A DNA stretch of 13,511 nucleotides from Chloroflexota bacterium (GTDB lineage: Bacteria > Chloroflexota > Dormibacteria > Dormibacterales > Dormibacteraceae). Position 1 is the first letter of the stretch, and each line of letters begins with the position of its first letter. The stretch is from positions 1-13,511 of the forward strand of contig VBJR01000381.1 in the NCBI GenBank assembly GCA_005880175.1, read 5' to 3'. Made by a program: the position numbers and the translations under genes. Positions 1-5,186 of this stretch are shown here, one piece after another. Below the pieces are notes generated by a model. The model made no database searches, was not told the origin of the DNA, and worked only from the letters and a program-made list of their open reading frames with translations.

Positions 1-345
1 GCCGACCGCGCCCAGGTACGTGTACACCCGGGTCGTGGCGTCGGTGTCCAGCTCCACCGTCAGCGTGCGGTCGCTCCGCTCGGCCGGGTCCTCGCCGGCC
101 GGGCCGGCGGGCGGCTCCCGGGCGCCATCCGGACCCGCCGGGCGGAGCACCAGGCTGCCCGCCATCAGCACGACGCCGAAGACGCCGAGCAGGATCTCGC
201 GCCAGACCGACGTGAGGGTGTGGATCTCCTGTCCGGCCAGCGTGACCCCGCCGCCGACGATGGCGGCCACGACGCACAGGATCCCCACGCCCATGATGTA
301 GGGGTTGAACCGGACCGGCCCCCGGCGACGGCGGCCGCCCGTCAC
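1..345 (-). CDS. Two-helix membrane protein of unknown function (partial, C-terminus beyond window)
   Basis: An open minus-strand frame runs from a GTG at 345 off the left edge, with 115 residues visible. After a short Arg-rich cytoplasmic start (residues 4-12, four consecutive Arg) come two hydrophobic helices at about residues 16-38 and 48-68. A Pro/Ala/Gly/Glu-rich linker (69-92) then leads into the beginning of a soluble segment rich in Thr, Val and Asp. I recognise no family. The start is uncertain: an ATG at 368 opens an eight-codon frame whose TGA overlaps the GTG at 345 in a GTGA arrangement, so the protein may be translated by coupling from that mini-ORF or simply from the GTG. The positive-inside rule puts the N-terminus in the cytoplasm. 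It lies 103 bases downstream of the DUF6351 gene on the same strand, but a strong hairpin separates them, so co-transcription is doubtful. Confidence 0.6.
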   Translation of the reverse strand, partial: MTGGRRRRGPVRFNPYIMGVGILCVVAAIVGGGVTLAGQEIHTLTSVWREILLGVFGVVLMAGSLVLRPAGPDGAREPPAGPAGEDPAERSDRTLTVELDTDATTRVYTYLGAVG

Positions 346-398
346 TGGCCGCTGACCCCGATCGTCATGCGTCAGGAGCGTACACCTCGTGGGATGGG

Positions 399-433
399 TC
401 GAACCGCCGGCGGTTCGACCGCCGGCGGTTCGA
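399..433. terminator. Perfect 15-bp hairpin made of a tandem palindromic repeat
   Basis: Bases 399-413 are the exact reverse complement of 419-433, with a 5-base loop TTCGA. The same stretch also reads as a 15-bp direct tandem repeat (404-418 and 419-433), because the core CCGCCGGCGG is itself a palindrome. It lies 16-50 bases past the stop of the DUF6351 gene, where a terminator is expected. There is no T-tract on either strand, so it would be a GC-rich, non-classical terminator, or a dispersed palindromic repeat or protein-binding site. Confidence 0.55.
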
Positions 434-448
434 TCCCGGACCTGCCGC

Positions 449-2584
449 TCAGTCCTCCGGGTGCGAGCGCGGCGCCGGGCCCAGGGGCTGGCCCCCCGGG
501 CCGTGCGCGAAGCTCAGCCAGGACACCGACGGGCGCTGGTCGATGCCACCGCGGCTGAAGTCGCACACGCCGGTCGGAAACGCGGCCCGCAGGCTCGACC
601 ACTGGGCGGCGGTGAGCCGCACGGCGTAGTCGCGCGGGTCCAGCGGCTTGAAGAACGGGAACGCCGCCCGGCAGGCCGCCTGGTCCGTGACCTCCTGGCC
701 GTCGACGAAGCACGCGTCCACCGCGTCCGCCGGCTTGTCCCGCAGGACCTTCTGGGCCCGGGACAGGGGGCGCCGGTCGGACTCGATCGCCGACAGCCAG
801 CGGTCCATCAGCAGGAACGACTGGAGGGCGACGGCAGGCGACGGTGTGATGTTCTGGAACACGCCCGGGCCGCCCTGCCACGTCCAGATGATCTGGTTCG
901 CGTGCGTCCCGTTGGCCTCGTCCAGCCGGGCCCGCGCCGCGTAGCTGTGGAAGTCCGTGTGGATGTCGTCGACGTTGTGCGAGCCGCGCAGGTCGATGAT
1001 CGGGACGTCGGCCCACTCGCGGCCGCTCGTCACCTGGCCGGCCCGGTAGGCGATCGCCACCGATCCCGGGTCGGCGACGGTCCGCGCCGCCTGGAAGTTC
1101 TGGTCGATGTCCACCCCGCCAACACCCTGGTTCAGCGCGATGAACTGGTCCGGGGTGATGGCGCCCGAGTTCAGCGCGTCCAGCCCGTACTGAATCCCCA
1201 CGTTATCCACAGGCCGCTTCGCGAAGCCGTCCTGCGGCCGCGTGCCCCAGATCGCCACCTCGTAGTCCTGCGGCGTGCAGCGGACGCCCGTCGGGTTCGT
1301 CGCCGCGTTGTAGACCAGGGCGGCGGGCAGCGCGCAGTTGCCGGCGACGCTCGGGTTGCCGCCCTGGGCGAAGGTGACGTCCCAGAGGGCGCAGACGCTC
1401 GTATCCCGCGTTCCCTCGACCGCCGCCTGCTGGGCCGGCGTGAACGCCCCCGCGGCGGTGGCGGTGAAGTAGTGCACGAGCAGGTGGCAGTCGCCGACCT
1501 CATTGCCGGTGGTCCAGCTGTCCTGGAAGCTGCAGTTGGGCATGATGCCGTCCACCAGGCCCGGATAGTCCGCGGCCGTGATGTACTGCTCGATCGAGCC
1601 GCCCGAGCAGCCGGAGCCGATCGTGTACCGGATCGACCCGTACGTCTCGGCGATGTGCTCCTTCAGCATGATGGTGGCCTCGGCCGAGACGGGCATGTTC
1701 TCGTTCTGGCCGTGCGTGTTCAGCGAGTTGTTGGCCACCATGAAGCCGCGCGACAGCGCCATGTCGATCAGCACCGGCTGCGGCGGGCCGTTCGAGTGGT
1801 GCACCGCCGCGCTCGGCCCGAACGTCCACACGACCTTGTGGTTCCAGCCCGCCTGCGACGCCCACGGCGCCCATGGCCGGGAGGGGTCCGACAGCACCGC
1901 GATGTCGTAGATGCCCCGGTCCTCCACGCCCCGCTCGTCGCGGACGATGTAGGGCACGGTCACGCCCTGGTCGGTGGTGGTCATCGCGACCAGGCCGGCG
2001 GCGGGCGGGTTGGCCGGGTCGTACGGCGTGAACTGGTGGGTCGCCGTGCTCATGTAGACGAAGGCGACCTGGGCCGGGACGTCGCACTGGGCGTCCTGCG
2101 CCGCGGGCAGGCCGTTGGCGACGTTGTTGCAGATCCACGGCTGCACCTGGGGCCCGGAGAAGATCGGCCCGCCGGTCGGGTGGTTGGTGATCGTGATGGT
2201 CGCGCCCCCGCCCCCGTCCTCGAAGCGGTCGAAGCGGGACGACGTGCGCGCGGTCAGCCGGTTGCGGCCGTCGCGGAGGCCGCTGACGAGGCCGAGGAAG
2301 CGGCCGTCGGCGCGGACGGCGAAGCTGGACGTGACGTCCTGGCCGTTGAGGTCCACGCGGACCCGGCCGGCGCTGACGCGATCGTGCAGGACCACCTGGA
2401 CCAGCGCGTCGCCGCCGGAGACCAGGTCGGCGCGGTTGGAGAGGACGTCGATGCGGAGGCCGCCGTCGCCTTCGAAGGCGAGCGCTCCGGCCCCGCCCGA
2501 CAGCGACGGCGCGAGCACCGACAGCCCCGCCAGCGCGAGCGCGGCGAGGCCATGCGCGGCCCGCCGAAACCTCGGATCACTCAT
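449..2584 (-). CDS. Secreted DUF6351-type serine hydrolase
   Basis: The protein has 711 residues. It starts with a Sec-type signal peptide: basic RFRR at 5-8, hydrophobic core about 12-36, likely cleavage after ALA near 36, and no twin-arginine motif. An N-terminal beta-rich region (about 40-135) precedes a large alpha/beta-hydrolase-like body. The nucleophile elbow GCSGG at 325-329 places the catalytic Ser at 327. A late segment with DLRGSH (531-536) and IHTDFH (541-546) supplies candidate Asp and His partners. Many Cys residues suit an extracellular, disulfide-bonded enzyme. From memory this matches the DUF6351 family, distantly like tannase/feruloyl esterases; the substrate is unknown. The ATG at 2584 has an excellent Shine-Dalgarno (AAGGAGG, 8 bases upstream) and its own promoter. 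It follows the polymerase gene by 70 bases. Nothing ties it to the polyketide operon. Family assignment is fairly sure, activity is inferred. Confidence 0.85.
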   Translation of the reverse strand: MSDPRFRRAAHGLAALALAGLSVLAPSLSGGAGALAFEGDGGLRIDVLSNRADLVSGGDALVQVVLHDRVSAGRVRVDLNGQDVTSSFAVRADGRFLGLVSGLRDGRNRLTARTSSRFDRFEDGGGGATITITNHPTGGPIFSGPQVQPWICNNVANGLPAAQDAQCDVPAQVAFVYMSTATHQFTPYDPANPPAAGLVAMTTTDQGVTVPYIVRDERGVEDRGIYDIAVLSDPSRPWAPWASQAGWNHKVVWTFGPSAAVHHSNGPPQPVLIDMALSRGFMVANNSLNTHGQNENMPVSAEATIMLKEHIAETYGSIRYTIGSGCSGGSIEQYITAADYPGLVDGIMPNCSFQDSWTTGNEVGDCHLLVHYFTATAAGAFTPAQQAAVEGTRDTSVCALWDVTFAQGGNPSVAGNCALPAALVYNAATNPTGVRCTPQDYEVAIWGTRPQDGFAKRPVDNVGIQYGLDALNSGAITPDQFIALNQGVGGVDIDQNFQAARTVADPGSVAIAYRAGQVTSGREWADVPIIDLRGSHNVDDIHTDFHSYAARARLDEANGTHANQIIWTWQGGPGVFQNITPSPAVALQSFLLMDRWLSAIESDRRPLSRAQKVLRDKPADAVDACFVDGQEVTDQAACRAAFPFFKPLDPRDYAVRLTAAQWSSLRAAFPTGVCDFSRGGIDQRPSVSWLSFAHGPGGQPLGPAPRSHPED

Positions 2585-2627
2585 CCCTCTCTCCTCCTTC
2601 GCACGCCTACGGCCGCGAGCTACGGAG

Positions 2628-2644
2628 GGATGCTAGTGGCATCC
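2628..2644. promoter_or_regulatory. Inverted repeat over the -10 box, candidate operator
   Basis: GGATGC (2628-2633) and GCATCC (2639-2644) form a perfect 6-bp inverted repeat with a 5-base spacer. It covers the -10 box of the DUF6351 promoter. A dimeric repressor bound here would block RNA polymerase. The repressor is not identifiable in the window. Confidence 0.4.
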
Positions 2645-2658
2645 TGACATGCTGTCAA
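2630..2658 (-). promoter_or_regulatory. Sigma70-like promoter of the DUF6351 hydrolase gene
   Basis: Read on the minus strand, -35 TTGACA (2658-2653, all six consensus bases) is followed after exactly 17 bases by -10 TAGCAT (2635-2630). Transcription should start near 2623, leaving a leader of about 40 bases that contains the AAGGAGG ribosome site. The -35 box overlaps the stop codon of the upstream polymerase gene, so the hydrolase gene is an independent unit. Confidence 0.7.
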
Positions 2659-3827
2659 ACTCGCCGGCCGCCCACCGGCGGGAGCTTGCCGAACGCGATC
2701 CGGTCCGGCGCCAGGTCGCCGCGGTTGAGCAGCCGGGCCGCCACCACCGCACGCTCCCCGAACCGGTCGCGCAGCCGGTCCTGCAGGGCCGACACCCGCT
2801 CCGACCGCGACTCCTCGGCGGCGAACAGGTCGAGCTGGCTCACCGCGGCCGTGGACAGCTCCGACAGCGCGATGCCCATGGCCCGGATCGGCCGCCCCTC
2901 GCCCATCCGCTCCCACAGCTCGCAGGCCAGCCCGAACAGGCCCTGCCCCTCCTGGCGCAGCCGGCGGCCGAGGCGGTCGCAGAAGCGCAGCATCAGCGCC
3001 CGCACCTCGCCGGGGTCCGACACCGGTCGGGGCAGGACGTGGGAGTGGCTGACGCTCTTGCGCGCCGCCTCCTCGAACGACTCGGTCTCGTAGCCGCGCA
3101 GGCGCAGGTACCAGGCCTCGCCCACGATCGAGCCGAAGACCTGCCGGCGCAGCGTGTGCCGGCTGGCCTGGAGCAGGTGGACGGGCGTGATGATGCCCGC
3201 CCGCCGCATCCGGGTCGCGTTGGCCTCGGAGACGCCCGTCAGGTCGGTCAGCCGGAGGCGCGAGAGGACGTCCTCCAGGTTGCGGTGGTCGATGAGCTGG
3301 AGGCCGTCCGGCTTCTCCAGCTCGGCCGCCTGCTTGGCCAGGAAGATGTTGGTCGAGAACCCGATCGAGCACGTCAGCCAGTCGCCGACCTCGTCGCGCA
3401 GGCGCCGTTTGACCTCGCGGCCGACGTCGAGCAGGTCGCGCCGCAGCGAGGGCGTGCCGGCCAGGTCCACCGCCGCCTCGTCGATGGAGAGCGGGAGCAC
3501 GCGCGGCGAGTAGCTGTCCAGCAGCCGCAGCAGCCGCTCCGAGACCTCGCGGTACCGGGCTGCGTTGGGCTCCAGGAGGACCAGGTCGGGGCAGATCCTG
3601 AGCGCCTCGTAGACGCGCATGATCGTGCGCACGCCCAGCGCCCGGGCCTCGCGGGAGGCCGAGATCACGGTGCTCGCCCGTACCGCGCCGGGGCACACGG
3701 CGACCGGCCGGCCGCGCAGCTCGGGCCGGTGCTGCTGCTCGATGGAGGCGAACGCCGCGTTCAGGTCGAGGAACAGCACCGTCGGGGCCGCGGGGTTGAT
3801 GCCCAGGCCCTCACCGCTCGAACGCAT
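2655..3827 (-). CDS. dinB: Y-family (DinB/Pol IV-like) translesion DNA polymerase
   Basis: The 390-residue protein has the Y-family order palm, fingers, helix-hairpin-helix and little finger. Palm motifs are visible: LDLNAAFASIE (20-30) with metal-binding Asp21 and steric-gate Phe26, and SIDEA (114-118) with catalytic Asp116/Glu117. The thumb helix-hairpin-helix lies near 185-215, and the little finger about 240-350. QLDLF at 331-335 is a good beta-clamp-binding motif, so replication-fork access is likely. The family bypasses damaged template bases with low fidelity. The usual second Asp of the first motif is Asn23, which I recall in many actinobacterial members, so activity is not in doubt. 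The ATG at 3827 has no Shine-Dalgarno; a -10 box TACACT lies 7 bases upstream, which suggests a leaderless mRNA. A LexA-like box overlaps the start codon, so SOS control is likely. ImuB or another Y-family subgroup is the alternative. Confidence 0.9.
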   Translation of the reverse strand: MRSSGEGLGINPAAPTVLFLDLNAAFASIEQQHRPELRGRPVAVCPGAVRASTVISASREARALGVRTIMRVYEALRICPDLVLLEPNAARYREVSERLLRLLDSYSPRVLPLSIDEAAVDLAGTPSLRRDLLDVGREVKRRLRDEVGDWLTCSIGFSTNIFLAKQAAELEKPDGLQLIDHRNLEDVLSRLRLTDLTGVSEANATRMRRAGIITPVHLLQASRHTLRRQVFGSIVGEAWYLRLRGYETESFEEAARKSVSHSHVLPRPVSDPGEVRALMLRFCDRLGRRLRQEGQGLFGLACELWERMGEGRPIRAMGIALSELSTAAVSQLDLFAAEESRSERVSALQDRLRDRFGERAVVAARLLNRGDLAPDRIAFGKLPPVGGRRV

Positions 3828-3832
3828 GTTTG
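3819..3832. promoter_or_regulatory. LexA-like (SOS) box across the polymerase start codon
   Basis: CGAACGCATGTTTG matches the Gram-positive/actinobacterial SOS pattern CGAAC-N4-GTTCG with one mismatch (T for C). It covers the presumed leaderless transcription and translation start at 3827, where bound LexA would block transcription initiation. A DNA-damage-inducible role is normal for Y-family polymerases. The match is seen; LexA binding is inferred. Confidence 0.55.
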
Positions 3833-3834
3833 GT

Positions 3835-3840
3835 AGTGTA
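3835..3840 (-). promoter_or_regulatory. -10 box of the polymerase gene, leaderless arrangement
   Basis: On the minus strand TACACT (3840-3835) is followed by 7 bases and then the ATG at 3827-3825, so the predicted transcript begins at or within a base of the start codon. The -35 region (TTCGGC at 3864-3859, 18-base spacer) is poor, suggesting weak or activator-dependent transcription. Confidence 0.5.
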
Positions 3841-3847
3841 CCCGATG

Positions 3848-3865
3848 GTTCGGGCCCGGCCGAAC
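3848..3865. promoter_or_regulatory. Inverted repeat between divergent promoters
   Basis: GTTCGG (3848-3853) and CCGAAC (3860-3865) form a perfect inverted repeat with a 6-base spacer. It sits between two outward-facing TACACT -10 boxes (3840-3835 minus, 3877-3882 plus) and covers the -35 positions of both. One regulator could therefore control the polymerase and the small secreted peptide together. Confidence 0.4.
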
Positions 3866-3876
3866 AATCGCGCCCC

Positions 3877-3882
3877 TACACT
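3877..3882 (+). promoter_or_regulatory. -10 box upstream of the small secreted peptide gene
   Basis: TACACT lies 41 bases before the ATG at 3924. No recognisable -35 hexamer exists at 16-19 bases upstream, so this is only a partial promoter match. Confidence 0.35.
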
Positions 3883-3923
3883 GGACGCCCTCACCCCATC
3901 GTCAACCTGGGAGGACACCACCG

Positions 3924-4079
3924 ATGCGCAATGGTCTGCGGCTCACCGCTCTGACGGCCGTCGCGGCGCTGACCGCCGTGTTCGTGCTCACCGCCGCCGC
4001 CCCGACCCCGGCCCCGGCCGTCAGGCCCGGCTGCACCGGCCATCCGCCGTTCGCGGTGTGGTGCGGCCCGCGCCAGTAG
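3924..4079 (+). CDS. Small secreted peptide, 51 residues, unknown function
   Basis: ATG at 3924 is preceded by GGGAGGA (3909-3915) at 8 bases, one of the best ribosome sites in the window, and the frame closes with TAG at 4079. The peptide has a basic start (MRNGLR), a hydrophobic stretch of about 18 residues (7-24), an AAAPTPAPA segment where signal peptidase could cut, and a short mature tail of about 20 residues. The tail has two Cys (37 and 47) that could form one disulfide around an aromatic PPFAVW core, and ends in CGPRQ. No family is recognised. It is the only plus-strand gene in the left part and is divergent from the polymerase. It could be an extracellular peptide, a lipobox-less membrane-tethered peptide, or a decayed fragment, but the strong ribosome site and signal-like start favour a real gene. 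Confidence 0.55.
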   Translation: MRNGLRLTALTAVAALTAVFVLTAAAPTPAPAVRPGCTGHPPFAVWCGPRQ

Positions 4080-4086
4080 TCCGTTT

Positions 4087-4116
4087 TTGACTACCAGGGC
4101 CGCCGCCGGGTATGCT
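4087..4116 (+). promoter_or_regulatory. Sigma70-like plus-strand promoter with no obvious gene
   Basis: TTGACT (4087-4092), an 18-base spacer and TATGCT (4111-4116) make a good promoter, with a start predicted near 4123. The only reading frame downstream (ATG at 4140) is an antisense shadow of the cyclase gene. The transcript would immediately form two hairpins (4122-4139 and 4142-4176), which suggests either a short non-coding RNA or a chance match. Confidence 0.4.
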
Positions 4117-4141
4117 GCGACCTGGAAACGCTTCTCCAGAT

Positions 4142-4176
4142 GAGGGGAGGTCGTAGGCAGAGACGGCCTCCCCCTC
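4142..4176. terminator. Hairpin terminator at the end of the polyketide operon
   Basis: Bases 4142-4154 pair with 4163-4176: 13 base pairs with one bulged C and one G-U pair, and an 8-base loop. The hairpin starts inside the stop codon of the last cyclase gene on the minus strand and is followed by a smaller 5-bp hairpin (4139-4122). There is no clear T-tract. It can fold on either strand, so it may also end transcripts from the plus-strand promoter at 4087-4116. Confidence 0.55.
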
Positions 4177-4576
4177 ACCGCTCGGCGAGCCGGGCGGTGG
4201 CCTCCAGGTTTCCTCGCAGCGTCCGCGCCAGGACGGCCTCCATCTCCGCGTCGCCCGCCACCGCGCCCGGCGCCATCTCGAAGTCCGCGACGCAGCGCAG
4301 CTCCGTGCCGCCGGCGACCGCCTGGTGGCCGAACCACAGGTGGCAGTAGACGAACTGGTCGGACCCGAGCCGCCGGCTGGCGACGGTCCGGTGGCGCGCG
4401 TCCTCGACCCGCTCCACGAGGTCGCCCCCCACCCGGAAGCGCAGCCGGTCGCCGCGGCGCTCCAGGTCCGCGACCGGATGGCCAGCGCGGGCCCAGGCGG
4501 CCGGGTCGGTGGCCACCGCCCACACCTGGTCCAGCGGGGCGCGGGCGACCACGCGCACGTCCACGTGGCCGGCCAT
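4175..4576 (-). CDS. SRPBCC-fold polyketide aromatase/cyclase, second copy
   Basis: This 133-residue single-domain START/Bet v1-like protein belongs to the same family as the neighbouring cyclase. It has the same order of landmarks: an early APLDQVWAVATDPAAW helix-loop (13-28), a central LRFRV strand, a QFVYCHLWF strand (74-82) matching FRYVHLFQSF in the neighbour, TELRCVADFEMAPGA (91-105), and a C-terminal helix that closes the cavity. Such proteins bind the poly-beta-ketone chain and direct a regiospecific aldol and dehydration. Its ATG (4576-4574) shares one base with the TGA of the upstream cyclase (TGATG), so the two are translationally coupled. It is shorter and more divergent than its partner, so it may handle a later ring, or serve as a non-catalytic chaperone. 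Family is firm, the exact ring is unknown. Confidence 0.8.
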   Translation of the reverse strand: MAGHVDVRVVARAPLDQVWAVATDPAAWARAGHPVADLERRGDRLRFRVGGDLVERVEDARHRTVASRRLGSDQFVYCHLWFGHQAVAGGTELRCVADFEMAPGAVAGDAEMEAVLARTLRGNLEATARLAER

Positions 4577-5043
4577 CAGCGGCTCACCCCCGACGCCGCC
4601 AGCGCCTCGATGACGTCCCGGTGCCGGCGCAGGTTGGCCCGCGCCCCGGCGTCGATCCGGCGCCGCATCGCCTCGTCGGTGAACGGCGCGCCTGGCCGCG
4701 CCTCGAAGTCCTGGACCCAGCGCAGCCGCGTGCCTGCCGGCGTCGCCGTGAACGACTGGAAGAGGTGCACGTAGCGGAACGGGCCGGGCTCGACGCGGCG
4801 CGCCTCCACGGTGCCGCGGCCCCGGTCGAGGCATCGCTCCGACACCCAGGAGTACGCGCGCCCGTCGGGTCCCGGCACGGTGGTCAGCCGGAATCGGACC
4901 CGGTCCTCGTCGCGCTCCAGCACCTCGGCCGCCGCGTACTCGCCGGCGAACAGCTCGGGCCAGCGCTGGACGTCGTTGGCGACGTCCCACACCAGCGCGA
5001 GCGGCGCCGCGATCACGATCTCGTTGTCCGTGTGCGCCGACAT
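4576..5043 (-). CDS. Polyketide aromatase/cyclase (SRPBCC, WhiE ORFVI/TcmN-N-like)
   Basis: The 155-residue protein begins MSAHTDNEIVI and continues APLALVWDVANDVQRWPELF, YSWVSERCLD, FRYVHLFQSF and LRWVQDFEARPGAPF. That set is typical of single-domain aromatase/cyclases in spore-pigment and other aromatic polyketide clusters. They bind the nascent poly-beta-ketone in a deep pocket and promote first-ring closure and aromatisation. It is the first of two tandem cyclases at the end of the operon. The ATG at 5043 has a strong purine-rich ribosome site (GAGGGAGAG) just upstream. A 143-base gap with inverted repeats separates it from KSbeta, so its expression may be tuned separately even though I see no minus-strand promoter in that gap. 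Confidence in the family is high; which carbons it joins cannot be read from sequence. Confidence 0.88.
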   Translation of the reverse strand: MSAHTDNEIVIAAPLALVWDVANDVQRWPELFAGEYAAAEVLERDEDRVRFRLTTVPGPDGRAYSWVSERCLDRGRGTVEARRVEPGPFRYVHLFQSFTATPAGTRLRWVQDFEARPGAPFTDEAMRRRIDAGARANLRRHRDVIEALAASGVSR

Positions 5044-5062
5044 GTCTCTCCCTCGGGTGCCT

Positions 5063-5088
5063 AACCCGTGCATGCGACTTAACGGGTT
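5063..5088. promoter_or_regulatory. Inverted repeat upstream of the first cyclase gene
   Basis: AACCCGT (5063-5069) and ACGGGTT (5082-5088) are perfect 7-bp inverted arms around a 12-base loop that contains GCATGC. It lies 20-45 bases before the cyclase ATG. It may be an operator or an mRNA hairpin affecting translation or processing. Confidence 0.35.
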
Positions 5089-5091
5089 GGA

Positions 5092-5120
5092 TTGACCGCA
5101 GCCGCCGCCGGCCGTACTGT
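5092..5120 (+). promoter_or_regulatory. Antisense promoter-like pair in the KSbeta/cyclase gap
   Basis: TTGACC (5092-5097), a 17-base spacer and TACTGT (5115-5120) form a moderate promoter match on the plus strand. A transcript starting near 5127 would run antisense into the end of KSbeta. No plus-strand gene follows, so it is either antisense control or chance. Confidence 0.25.
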
Positions 5121-5123
5121 GGG

Positions 5124-5141
5124 CCCGCCCCCCTGGGCGGG
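5124..5141. terminator. GC hairpin downstream of KSbeta, possible attenuator
   Basis: CCCGCCC (5124-5130) pairs with GGGCGGG (5135-5141) across a 4-base loop, about 45 bases past the KSbeta stop on the minus strand. It has no T-tract. It could lower read-through from the ketosynthase genes into the cyclase pair or protect a processed 3' end. Confidence 0.3.
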
Positions 5142-5186
5142 TGGGGGCGTCGCGGCTGGGGGCGTGGGCCGGGGGCCGGCTTCGTG

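Noticed and set aside
20..301. Plus-strand frame of 93 codons at the left edge
   Set aside because: Ser/Arg/Pro-rich shadow of the minus-strand membrane protein, whose translation shows two clean hydrophobic helices.
4140..4349. Plus-strand ORF of 69 codons behind the promoter at 4087-4116
   Set aside because: No ribosome site at a useful distance, Arg/Pro/Ser-rich translation, and complete overlap with the cyclase gene. Any transcript here is more likely non-coding.
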